64,000 nt of DNA from Melieria omissa. Its lineage: Eukaryota; Arthropoda; Insecta; Diptera; Ulidiidae. Below are positions 1 to 10,870 of this stretch, piece by piece (within the stretch, counting starts at the first letter, position 1; each line of letters opens with the position of its first letter). The translations under genes and the position numbers were made by a program. The stretch lies in NCBI GenBank assembly GCA_963971225.1, contig OZ020268.1, positions 46,674,404-46,738,403 on the forward strand. The letters run 5' to 3'. Below the pieces are notes generated by a model. It did not search any database, was not told where the DNA came from, and saw nothing but the letters and a program-made list of their open reading frames with translations.

Positions 1-571
1 TCATTTCCAATTTGCAACACTTTACATTCACATATAAATATTAACTTTTATTAATTTACTAAGTATTTACTTTTACAAATTTCCAACACTTTTCACCGTT
101 CAAATTTCGCACAACCGCCATCGCCGCCAGTGCAATGCGTTTACTCGCATCCGCGCAGCAACTTCAAGTCATCGGCATTTCTATTGGTGTCGGCTAACAT
201 TATTTAGTATGTATGCTGGCAGTGCGGCCAACATGTTCGATGTTCAGCGCCACAAGTTCGTTGCGGTTAAGCAAGTGAAATGTTGAAGGCTCAAATAATG
301 GGCGCTCCTCACAAAACCGTTTTCTATAAACGTTAAATTCTGCACACATTGCATAGAGTCATCATGGGACTTGGCTTGTTACTTTCATCTCTGAGAAGAT
401 TTGGTCATTTGCTAGTGGATTATCAGATGAGAGATATCTACGAAACATAATAATGGAATTGATAGCAAATTGCAACAGTGAATGCGATTACAGCTGGCAA
501 CTTGATTATAATCCGTCTTTCAGGCGGAACTAATGATTATTACAACGAAATTTGAACTTTAAATTTTTACA

Positions 572-709
572 TTTATGTGGATGGTCAGAAGGCGAATAAG
601 TCCTTTGCTGATGGAATTACTTAAACTTCAAACCTAAAAATCTATTTGGAGGGCCAGAAGTCTAATAAGTCCTTTCCTGATGGCATTACTAAATAATCAA
701 AATCATTCT
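572..709 (+). repeat. two-copy imperfect tandem duplication, about 69 bp unit
   Basis: The phrase TAAGTCCTTTGCTGATGG near 597 recurs as TAAGTCCTTTCCTGATGG near 666, with flanking matches (GTCAGAAG / GCCAGAAG upstream and ATTACT downstream). The offset of 69 bp is constant across the matched part. Unit limits are approximate. Confidence 0.7.
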
Positions 710-1124
710 TAGCAGCCTTTCGTTCTCTCTACGTGTTTGGTATCAATTTCAAAGGTTCACATGTCAGCCTCAGCTTTGCAAATTTTGAGAAAATATTAAA
801 AGCGAAAATGGATACATCGGTTCTTCATCTATATTGAAAGTTTTAGTAATATCTTGATAACCATATATTTTTATGATTTTTTTAGAAAACATGTGTTTGA
901 ATTTTTTGTGAAAAAAGTTCCGAGTTTGAGCAACTTTTGCATACAAAATAACTAATTTTTTGCACAGATTTTTTTGGGGTTTACTTCGTTGGAGTTTTAC
1001 AAATCAAAGTCGTTAAATTCTAAGGCAAACACTTTTTCGAATCTTGTCTATGGAACGAATCACTAAGCATTGGTTTTCAACTAACTTCAGGGTAATGGAT
1101 AGTTCATTGATTTTATCAACTAAG

Positions 1125-1163
1125 TATAAAAGACTAAGGAATGAAAAAGCAACGAACCAGTCA
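1125..1163 (+). promoter_or_regulatory. candidate TATA plus initiator core promoter
   Basis: TATAAAAG at 1125-1132 is followed about 30 bp downstream by CAGTCA (1158-1163), close to the arthropod initiator. The spacing is right for a TATA promoter, but no gene with support follows, so it may be chance or may serve an upstream exon or non-coding transcript. Confidence 0.22.
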
Positions 1164-3892
1164 CACTCTTAAATATGGCATCAGTGATATTAAGTTCAGA
1201 TGGGGAACTACATCATCAACAAACTAATCGTCTTAAAGCCTCCTTTTCAAACCATTAAAATAACCTTAAATCTGTGTTGATAAGCGTCGACAAACCGCAT
1301 GCAGCATTTTGACTCGTTTTAATTAAATATTGGAAAACTGGAAATTGATTTAAAATTGGCAGTAGAAAGCACAGCAGGCGCTCGAAAACTAATTTAGCAC
1401 AACGACAGGAATAACAATAACAATTGCCGCTGCGATTGCGACTGCGACAGTCGCCTCGAAAGAAAGGCAAACGGCGAGCAAAGACATTCCTCCATCACTC
1501 GACTGCAGCAAACAGTGAGTGCGACATATCATCGTCCATGGCGCAGACGACAAGCAGCACACACACGCACGCCACGAGATGCGGCCAGCGCACTTAACCC
1601 ACTTAAGGACGCCAGCACGAGTTGGAGGCGCACTTTGAATGTGCTCAGCGCATTTCGAAAGAAAGAAAAACAAAAAACAACCTCGACCAAAAAGGGAAAT
1701 CCCATTTGCCTCGTTGCAGGCAGCGATTACACAAACATAAAACGCGCCGGGTGCGTGTGTGTGCCTCGTGCTTTCTGATATGTGGCAGGATAATGCAGGA
1801 TATTGATTGCAACTGCAATGGCAGGGCATGTGTGCGCGACCCGAGTGGATGTCGCACCAACTCACCAACTCACTCTGGCCGGGTGTGGGCGGTGCCAGGC
1901 AGCAACAGTCTTTGCCGCTGCTAATCGAATTGTGGCCGGAGCGGCTTAAACGAACGAGGGTGTCATGCAAATTGAAATGCATTAATGCGAATACGTTTGA
2001 AAATGCTTGCAACAAGCGGCTGTGGGTGCAAAGTGGACTCTTACTGGGCGTTGTTAGGATGTCTTCGCCCTGCTCTGTTTGCTGCCCCCAAAAAGCTTGC
2101 AACTTATGTGCTAGAAGCGATAAAACCAGCAAGCACTGGGGCCAGGAGCTTTAATTACCCAATGGTAAGAGGGTAATTGGGTGAGGTCATTGTTCGAATC
2201 AGATTGTCTTCATTATTGAATACTTGTTTAAAATCTTATAGGTGCTTATAAAATATTCAATTATAAATTTATGTATTGGTAATTGATATCGGGGGCTTGA
2301 TTTCACCATATTTATTCTCTCCGGTATTCTTATCACTTTCGATACACATACCCGCCACGCCTTTCCGGGTCAAAATATATACAACCGATCACCTCAGTGC
2401 AGGACATAAACCGATTTTGCTGGCACACATTACAGACGCCAGAGTTTTCGCTGCTTTTCTCTTCATCCATAGCGACAGCTTTACGCAGAATTAAGGTCCT
2501 CAAATACACATACACACAAGTGCACAAATACAGCCGCATACATTCTGCCTTTTCCACCTCAACTCATGTGCAGCCACACTGGGTTGCCCGCCTCTGAGTG
2601 TTGTCATTGTCAACAGGCAGATACCGCATCGCGCCGCCTGGTCACTCCAGTTCACACATACTTAGACGCGCACTCAGCCGCAGACACTGCGCCACAGTTG
2701 TGCACTTCCTGTTCCTTTTTGTTTCGCGCTAAAGCGCTGCTTCAGTCGGAATGCGAATCCGAATGCGCTTTGTCAGCGTGACTGTCTCTAAATGTTGTTG
2801 CTTTTTTTTTATTGCATGTCTTTTTTTTGTTTGTGATTTTGTCGCTTTCGATGTCGGACTGTGTTGTTGTGGTGATTGTTGCAGTTGTGCATGCTCGCTT
2901 AGGCGCATTACTCACACACACACACATACACCCACAATTTGCTGACTTTTCTCTGCGAATTTGAATAAAAATCACTTCAAAGTTGGGGAAAGTAGATATG
3001 CAGAAGAAAAAGAACGGAAAGGTGTGTGTGTTAGAGGTTGCCGGCGCATTAATCATGCCGGATAATCAAGAACAAGCGGGCTCAATAAGTGTAGGGGACG
3101 GCTTGAGCCGCAGCCGCAGTTCAGGTTTTTGTTCAGGTGGTGGTTGTTTTAAATTTCGCTGTTTGAAGTTACGAAGCATGGAATTTACGATTAGAATTTG
3201 CATAGAGACGCAAGGCAGCGTAAAACTGACAGCGTATTTTATTTGCATAATGCTTAAAGCCTGAAGAGCCATGAAAATTATGCAAGTTACTCCTACAAAA
3301 TCATCAGAAAGCGAGTACTTTGGGCGCACTTTGAGTTAAACAGAGTAAAGAGCTAACCGACTACAGGAAATATCTCACCAAAGAAAATCGTTTTCGAATC
3401 AGCTGTTGAAAACCAAAGTTTATAGACTTATTAAAAGATTTTGCTTGTTATGAAAATTGAAACCTTATTTCAGTAGGCTTTTTGAAGACTCTTGTTCCAT
3501 CCAATGGAAATAAAGTGTTGCTTTCAATCACAATCTTAAAAAATTGCATTTTGATTATATAAAAATCGAAGACGGTATTCATTAGAATTAATATCAAAAA
3601 TCCTTTATTATGTGCATACATTAGGTATATCTATCCGATCTGCTAAGTATGTTTAACATTTTTTAAGACCATCGAAACAACAGTGTGGTCTTTCAGAAGT
3701 GTTGGCCACAACTTTCTAAAATGATTACATATATTTTTTTTAAATAACCGCAAGATTGAGATTTGTGGGCATTTAAGTATTTGAATTTTCCACATTTGAA
3801 TATTTAGAGTAAAATGAGTGGTAAACGCAAAAAAAAAATTGAATAGAAATCTTAAAACGAAAACACTTTAGCACTTTAGTTCTACTCTAACA

Positions 3893-4555
3893 CCCGTTTT
3901 TAAATAAAATTAATTTAAAAAATAAATGGAATTAATAAAATTAATAAAATAAATAAAATAAAGTAAATAAATAAATAAATATATAAAATAAATAAATATA
4001 ATTCAATTAATCAAACCAATAAAGTAACGAAATAAAATAAATAAAAAAATATTTAAAATAAATAAAGAAATAAAATAAGTAATATAAATACCATAAATAA
4101 AATTAAAATTTAAATAATTGCAGAAATAAAATAAATAAATTTGTTAAAAAAAAACAATAATTATTAAAATAATATAAATAATAATAATACAACAAAAAAT
4201 TAATAAAATAAACTATAAAAGTAAATAAAATATTTAAAATAAATAAATAAAATGGATAAAAGAAATAAAATAAATAACATTAATAAAATAAATACAATAA
4301 ATAAAATAAAGTAAATATAATACAGTAAAATAAAAAGCTTCATAAATTTATTCATAAATAAACAAAATGAAATAAAAAAATATACTAAACAAACAAATTA
4401 AATTAATAAATAATACATAAATAAAATAAATAAATAACTTAGAATAAATAAAATTTTTAAAATAAATAAATGAAGTAAATAAAAAACTTTATATAATAAA
4501 TAAATAAATCAAAAAATTATTATTTAAAAAATAATTAAATTTAAAATTTAAAAAA
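3893..4555. repeat. (TAAA)n / (AAATAA)n low-complexity block
   Basis: About 660 bp made almost entirely of degenerate TAAA and AATAAA units with very few G or C. It sits just beyond the 3' end of the minus-strand CRAL-TRIO gene. The many AATAAA words here are repeat units and should not be read as poly(A) signals. Confidence 0.9.
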
Positions 4556-4689
4556 ATTGTTTAATTCAGTAAGATTCAATCATGAAAAACAATTTGTACA
4601 AATTGAATTCAGCCGTGAACATTTTTGTAGCAACTTCTTTTGATTCAAACGGTTTGGTTCTCTTGGCAAAATATTTTTTTCGACTTTTG

Positions 4690-4695
4690 TTTATT
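4690..4695 (-). terminator. poly(A) signal of CRAL-TRIO gene
   Basis: TTTATT on the plus strand reads AATAAA on the minus strand, about 86 bp past the TAG stop of the CRAL-TRIO gene, and is the nearest such word before the TAAA block. Confidence 0.5.
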
Positions 4696-4780
4696 TTGGG
4701 TATAGTTCTATAATTTTTCCGGTTTCATTTTATTGTACCATTTTTAATATTTCTTTGTATTTACAGTAGACTTAACACAA

Positions 4781-7700
4781 CTAATCAATTTCCAAAGACT
4801 TAAGACTACATCTCGGAACTTTGCTTCCGCTGGCGGTGCCTCCATTTTGCTTCTGTGACTTGTCAATTTTCCACAAAGCAGGATTCATCAGATAATTTCT
4901 AAGTATAAAAATCATATAAAATTAAATATAATTTTAAATATATAAAATTTATAAAAACTTATAAATATTTTTATAATAATAATGCTTCTTGTTTTACATT
5001 TATTTACAATTGAAGATTAAACTTTCTTACAAACTCATGTTGAAAGTGCGTTGCTTACCTTTTCTCTTGGAGTATGTTTGTCCATTGCGTTTTCAAAGCG
5101 GCCATTTTGCCCGCCTTGCCGCCATATTCCTCGGGCATCATGTCGCGCGGAAAATATTCATAGGGCGTGTCCGCGTTAGGCAGATGAAAGTGAATCTATG
5201 GAATTGAATTGTGCAGTTTAATTATATTCTTTAATTCAATTCAAATTAATTGTTACTCAGAATGAGTTGTCTTACTTTTTAAGCTAAAAATTTAATTATA
5301 GTTAATGTCAAAAGGTTTATATCTAAATCAAATTACGAAACTTAATCGATATTTAAATTATTTGAAAAATTATATTTAAATTAAATTAATTTTAAATTAC
5401 GGTCAGCAATTTAATTGTATTCAATTTAACAAATCAATCAAATCCGCATGCATTCTCACCAATTTGAAAACATCGCTTCTGATGAACGGCTTCACCACCG
5501 TCAGCACCTTGTCCAGGTACGAGGGACAGTTGAGCACATGAATTTCCTTCAAGCGCACCGGATGCGCCTCCTGCACGAACTTCATGTAAACGCGCAGCGA
5601 GCTGAAGACGGTTTTGGTCAGGTGGCGCAGACTATAGCCGGCCATATCGAAGATGGGCACCTCGCCATCGCACATGCCCGCCTCGTCGTCCACGGTAAAA
5701 CGACAGTCGGCCATCATGAAGAAGACTTTAATGCCGGCAGTGAAATTGAACTGCAAGAACAGTTTGTTTCTTTTATCAAATTCAACAACAATTGAAAATG
5801 GACAGAGGCAATGTGAGTCTGAGGCCTCCTACCTTATCCGCATCGTAGTCGATGAGCCGATAGAACAGCAGCTTGTTTTTGCTGGGCGTCAAGCCAGGCA
5901 ACGGCACCAAATCGCTGCAGAAGTTCAGTATCCAACAGCCAAGTCATTGTGTACACGCGCGAAGAGGGACAGAAGAGAAGAAAGACAAAACGTTAAGAAG
6001 CGTCAAAATGTGCACAACTGGTTTATTGCTGTCTGCACTTACGCGACCTGCAGCAGTTGTTGGGCCTCTTTGTCAGCGGGATCGCGATCGAGGAATATCT
6101 GCGGATACTTGTTGCGCAGCGCATAGTTCAGCTCGAGCAGACGTTGTGCACCCGCCACGTCGCCGAACATGGAGTAGAGGAAGCGTTTGAGCAGCGACTT
6201 TTCTGCAATTGCAGCAGGTGTGGGTGTTAGTATGTATGTATGTAATGTATAAGCATTTTTATATTTCTATAGGAATTTGCAATTCAAATTGCAGCACAAA
6301 CTTTCATTGACTGAAGCCAGCCTGAGGCTTTGCACAGAGCACTGAAAGCTTAATCACGAATTGTCTATAATTGAAATAACAACTGTGGCATAACAATTGC
6401 AGCAAACTTGTTATTTTTTACCTGAACTATGTAAGAAAGGTAAATTTCCGCTTTTTCCATTGCACTACGCTGCGGGTTGAGTAAAATTATTCCACTGTTT
6501 TAATGCAAAATTCTTAATCAGTGAATTATGAATTTGTATGCAAATTAATGCAGTCATAAAAGCAATTAATCAAACAAAAATGCTAATCATACAAACTGCT
6601 ACGTTACGCATAGAATTACAATTATCATAGGGGCTTCTTTTAACCCCTTTAGTTTCTTTAATGTTTTTATTGAAATAAATTCGGCAATGCAGAAATGGAT
6701 TAAATGGGTTGAATTCGACAAACGGAATTTTGAATAAACTCAGCACAGGTCATGAAACATTTCGATTGGGTTTAGTCTAAATCTGAGAATTCTGAGTTGA
6801 CAGACTACATTAATAATGGGGCATGGAAGCTTAAGGAGACTCTATTACAGCTCAAACTTATATTGAGTATTGTAGGTTATGCTTAGAAGACTACCAGACA
6901 ACTACACTCATAGTATATGAGTGTCCTGTAGTGGGGCGGAGAAGATTTGGAATACTTGGCAGCTTTTTCTAGAAGATTATGACCTATGGACCTTTAGTTA
7001 CAGGAATCGCCCATCTCTCAGAACGACGAAAAGTACCCACTAGATGGTCTGTTCCGGTTAATCGCTCAGCAGCACATCAGGAGGTGGTTTTAGCCGGTAG
7101 GAATCCGGCATGCGAGTGGACGCAAGTTCGTCGTTATGTATGAAGATTTCCCTCTACTTCGAGTTTAAAATTAAATTGTGGCCCTTTCACTCCTAAATTC
7201 AGAATTTAAACTGTGTATTCAAGTTATTTTTTGATGTGAAACATCATCTAATATCTTGTTTTAGATAATCTTAATTGACATTTTGACACTACAATATTTC
7301 CCTGAGTCCTAACATTCCACTGTCGATTAACCCTTTCGACCCCAAATTTTATCATGTGTCTCGATATTACTTTTTGATATTTAAATCATGAAACACTTGC
7401 TTAAGAAGTGATCAATTTTAGCTTAAAACGGGTTAAATAAATTGTGTACGTATATTTTTTAATTACAAAAAAATTATTTAATACTTATGAAAAAATACAA
7501 AATGATCACTTTTTGATTTTATTTAACCATTATTAAAGAAACAGGGTTTTGATCAAACACGCTCAATTCGAAGACTTCAATTAGAACACAAGCTTTCCCT
7601 GATATCGCTGCAAATTATTGTAAATTATTTTGGGGATAACAGTAAAAACAAATATTAATTTGCTGGTGCCTACTTAAATTAAATCCATAAATCAATCGTA

Positions 7701-10360
7701 GCTTTTGCTATAAGATGACAAATAAAAGTTGCTCTCAGGCAACTTGGGGTCGAAAGGGTTAATTGATACGGTAAAAAAAATTTGAAATTATTTAATAAAA
7801 TTTCATCATTCTTGTAAAAATGCTTATTTTTTCGTTAGTGATAGGAATTATCGATACTATTAAAAAAAAAATAGTAGGACAATGTCGATAATTTTAGGTT
7901 AGGTTTGATTAAAGTGGCCTGGGCACGGGACCAAAAGACACAGTTAGGCGGCAAAAGGGCCCGTTGTGTAAGTTGTCTACACAATCCAATTTGAATTGTG
8001 AATAAAACCTAGAAAGTCTCGTATGTTGACTGATCTCAAGTTGTCGAAGAAAAGAGAGCCAAGGAATTTCACCTTCGTCTAACGAGAGCCAGACAGGAGG
8101 TGACTTCTTGTGTTTATCGATAATTTCAAGTATTATGTGACTTTTTCAAGACTATTTTTTTTTACTTGGAAATGCAAGTTATGATATTTTTCATGCAATG
8201 AAAACGTCAAAGAATAGATAACGACTGTATAGAAGTGTTTTGAAAGGAACTTAAATCAAATTAGCAGAATTAACTAATTTCAAGCCGATTTGGCTACTGA
8301 CTACTTTGGCTTTGACTACTGATAAGTACATAAAATCGAGACTTGCAAAAATTATACAAATTCGTCCTAGTTTGCTAAGCATGTCATCAATTATTTAATA
8401 TGGTTTTAATTATTGAAAAGTAAAAACAACTCATGAAAAATATTCGCATTAGTCCCATTTTGGCCAAAAAGTCGTATTCCAATTTATGTGTTATTACTTG
8501 TTAGTGTTATTAGTATTACTTATTACTTTTTTACTTTACTTTTCTACTTTTTTATCACTTACTTAATTATTATTTATTTATTTATTTTTTACTTATAGTT
8601 AGTTATTACATATAAGCTGTATTTTATGAATTTGTTTTTTAGTTTAGGTTTTCAACAGGTCCGATTGAAAACGAAGATTTAAAACTTGCGTTGTTGATAT
8701 TTTTTTGTTTGTTATTTTGACAACATTTTGCTTAACCTGCATTAATGAAAATTATCTTAGTCTGCAAAAACAAATACTTTTACCAAATTTCAACAGAACA
8801 AGGTTTAAGCTTTGTTTAATGTTTTTACGACTATAAGTCACTGCAAAAGTCATGAACAGAGCACAAATTATCAAAAAGTGTTTAACTGCCAAAACGTGAT
8901 TCGTGCTTATAATGTCACAAGTTTAAATTCCGAAAAATTAAACAAATTATCACAGTGCGGGTACGTAAGTAAAATGAGTAAAACTTAAAACTGCATAACT
9001 TGAACTTTTTTTTTAGTACGAAGTCTGGTTAAACGACTTTAAAAGTGACCAGAAAATATTTAATAGACATAAGCTGTACATATGTACATATGAGCAGATA
9101 TTTATTTTTTGTATTTGTATTTTACGTATTTAGAAATTAAAAAAAGTTAAAGTCAGCTTTGTACAAATGTAGCACATAAACCTCCGTCTTAAACATTTTT
9201 ATCAGTAACCCATTTGAGCCAAATAGTAAGTACCCATATTTTAGTATTCAGAAAGTGTACAACGCACTGTACGACTTACTCAGTCAAATGTACTGAACTG
9301 TATACAACAAAAGCGCTTTTCAATGTCAACGAAATTACAAAATGGGCGTAATGTCTCACAGGAAATCACACAACTGTTAAGACATGTGGTGTATTGCTAA
9401 ATTACACTTGTTATTCCAATTGTTTGTTGTTATTGTTTTACCATAAAAGCAAACAACATTCGTATAGAAAAGCCTTGTTGTAATTGGTTATAAATATAAT
9501 TTTGAAAAAATTTTCCACGCAATAATCAAAGTGCAGTGCAATAAAACATTTGTAATTAAATTTGTCTTAGAAAAATGAAAAATTATGTCATACAATTCAT
9601 GGTTGATTGAAAAAATAAAATACTTGTTAATTGATTGTTATTGTAATTAAAAACTGGATAAAAATGAACAAAAGGGGCAGAGATGTAAACAACAATTATT
9701 GGGTCATCCAATAAGTGGTGTGAATCTTCGAAATAGATGATGAATTATTTTTGTTTTATGAAGTACGATACTCCATGGTTTTGTCAATGTAAATAACTAT
9801 GTGTTGTTTTTTATTGGATATCAGTCAAAGAGGTCAGACACGCGTTTTAAAAATTAAAAATTACATTGTTTGTTGAGCATGTCAAAAGAGCACCTTTTTC
9901 TGGGAGGGTTTCAATGGAAAGGAGTGTCGTTTACTAATAATGATAATCTTCTATACCGGAGCCTCTAAATCTCATCCAATTTACACTCATATTTCACCTT
10001 TTCCGAAGTCTACAAAACCATCTGACTGAAATATTGTTAAATTGTTCAGCAAAAGACCGAACTCATTTGAATTTAATACCGTTGCATTGTGCAGTCATCA
10101 GTTTTATCACTTTTTAAAAACAACTTAAAAGTAATCTTAGCTCGCAGTGAAATTAACTTCACACAACCATAAAAAATCAATAAATATAAAATCGCATATA
10201 AGGCACACAACGCTACCAACTTTGTCTGCTTATTTGTTATATTTGAATTGTATTTAATTTTACCCAAATTCTGCGGCAGATGCGGTTGCGTTTGCAGCCA
10301 TTTCTCAAGTTCGGCAACTAAAACATCCATATCGGCTGTACCCACCAACTCAGCGACCAT
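4781..10360 (-). CDS. CRAL-TRIO domain protein (alpha-tocopherol transfer protein-like)
   Basis: Six coding exons on the minus strand: 10360-10264, 6202-6043, 5914-5833, 5750-5460, 5195-5059 and 4898-4781. All introns are GT-AG, and phases join to a 294-residue protein, the usual length for insect members. The family binds small hydrophobic ligands (tocopherol, retinaldehyde, phosphoinositides) in the cytosol and moves them between membranes. Exons 1-2 carry the helical N-terminal CRAL-TRIO-N region (WLQTQPHLPQN, LLKRFLYSMFGD). Exons 3-4 carry the lipid-binding core (DLVPLPGLTP; VFFMMADCRF near residues 122-131; GEVPIFDMAGYSL; VLNCPSYLDKVLTVVKPFI). Exon 5 has the conserved tail FHLPNADTPYEYFPRDMMPEEYGG. 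The start is the ATG at 10360; TTG at 10369 is also open but is not a normal fly start. The first intron is 4.06 kb and holds transposon remnants. The ligand cannot be told from sequence. Confidence 0.9.
6871..7165 (+). mobile_element. non-LTR retrotransposon 3' fragment (ORF2 C-terminus plus 3' UTR)
   Basis: The plus strand reads CRLCLED, then IVYECPVVGRRRFGILG, then a stop. This is the cysteine motif and tail that follow RNase H in Jockey/R1-type ORF2 proteins (C-x-x-C ... H/Y-x-x-x-x-C). It is followed by a 3' untranslated tail (7040-7165, GGTTTTAGCCGGTAGGAATC) that recurs in diverged form at 36872-36955. It sits in the same orientation as plus-strand genes but antisense to the CRAL-TRIO intron that contains it. 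It is degraded by stops and shifts. Confidence 0.7.
7331..7758. mobile_element. TTAA-flanked MITE, family A (piggyBac-like)
   Basis: A 428 bp element begins CCCTTTCGACCCCAA and ends with its exact reverse complement (15/15). It is flanked by TTAA at 7327-7330 and 7759-7762. TTAA duplication and terminal CCC are hallmarks of piggyBac-type transposition. It has no coding capacity. It lies in intron 1 of the CRAL-TRIO gene. Confidence 0.85.
8490..8600. repeat. TTA/CTT-rich low-complexity tract
   Basis: Runs of TTAYTT and TTTATTTA units with almost no G; simple-sequence expansion within intron 1 of the CRAL-TRIO gene. Confidence 0.6.
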
Positions 10361-10840
10361 TTTTGGCAATTGAACACACCAACAACTTTGTCAATTGGCC
10401 ACAATTTACGTAATGAAGCGAACACCGAAAAAAAATATTCCAACCAAATTGTTTCGCGTACTCGTTTCACTTTGGTGACCCGCACTGGCATTAAGGTTGA
10501 ACACAACTGTCCAAATTGTTTAAGGCTCAAAGTGCTGCGCGTAAATTTACATGCTGCTCGCTTTCACACTTTGCTGATGGCCAGTTTTGAGTGCTTTGTT
10601 TATTCGAAACTTTAACGTTACGATTTGTGAAAACGTGTAAATAAACCTGCACTTGTTGCACGCGTCCGTTGGCAGTGCCAAAAACGTTTTCAGTTAAAAG
10701 CGACACCACGTTTGCAGCCAGTTGCGGCCCTTTGCCCACTTCGACTGTTGCAATTTACAAATTGTGCGCACGCCACTCGACCGTCACTTACCAGACCCGC
10801 ACTGCAACTAAAGACGCGCTCCGACCGGCTAACCGACCAA

Positions 10841-10870
10841 TATAAAGCGACAACGCTCAGGGCTCAGCAG
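10841..10870 (+). promoter_or_regulatory. candidate TATA core promoter, plus strand
   Basis: TATAAA at 10841-10846 lies in a GC-richer stretch and is followed about 25 bp later by GGCTCAGCAG, an initiator-like sequence. It would fire away from the CRAL-TRIO gene, as a divergent promoter. No coding gene downstream is supported. Confidence 0.22.

Larger units (their letters stand above)
1..4780. other. gene-poor stretch at left edge
   Basis: No coding region with recognisable homology or fly-like codon use is seen on either strand. The interval contains a two-copy tandem duplication (572-709), a TATA/Inr-like site near 1125, a short CA run near 2908-2925, an 8 bp hairpin at 2153-2178 (AATTACCC paired with GGGTAATT), and the (TAAA)n block at 3893-4555. 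The long open frames between 1389 and 3330 are antisense or overlapping, rich in Cys, His and Lys runs, and look like chance frames in a GC-richer patch (1400-2150). It may be regulatory, or 5' untranslated sequence of a gene lying to the left. Confidence 0.6.
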
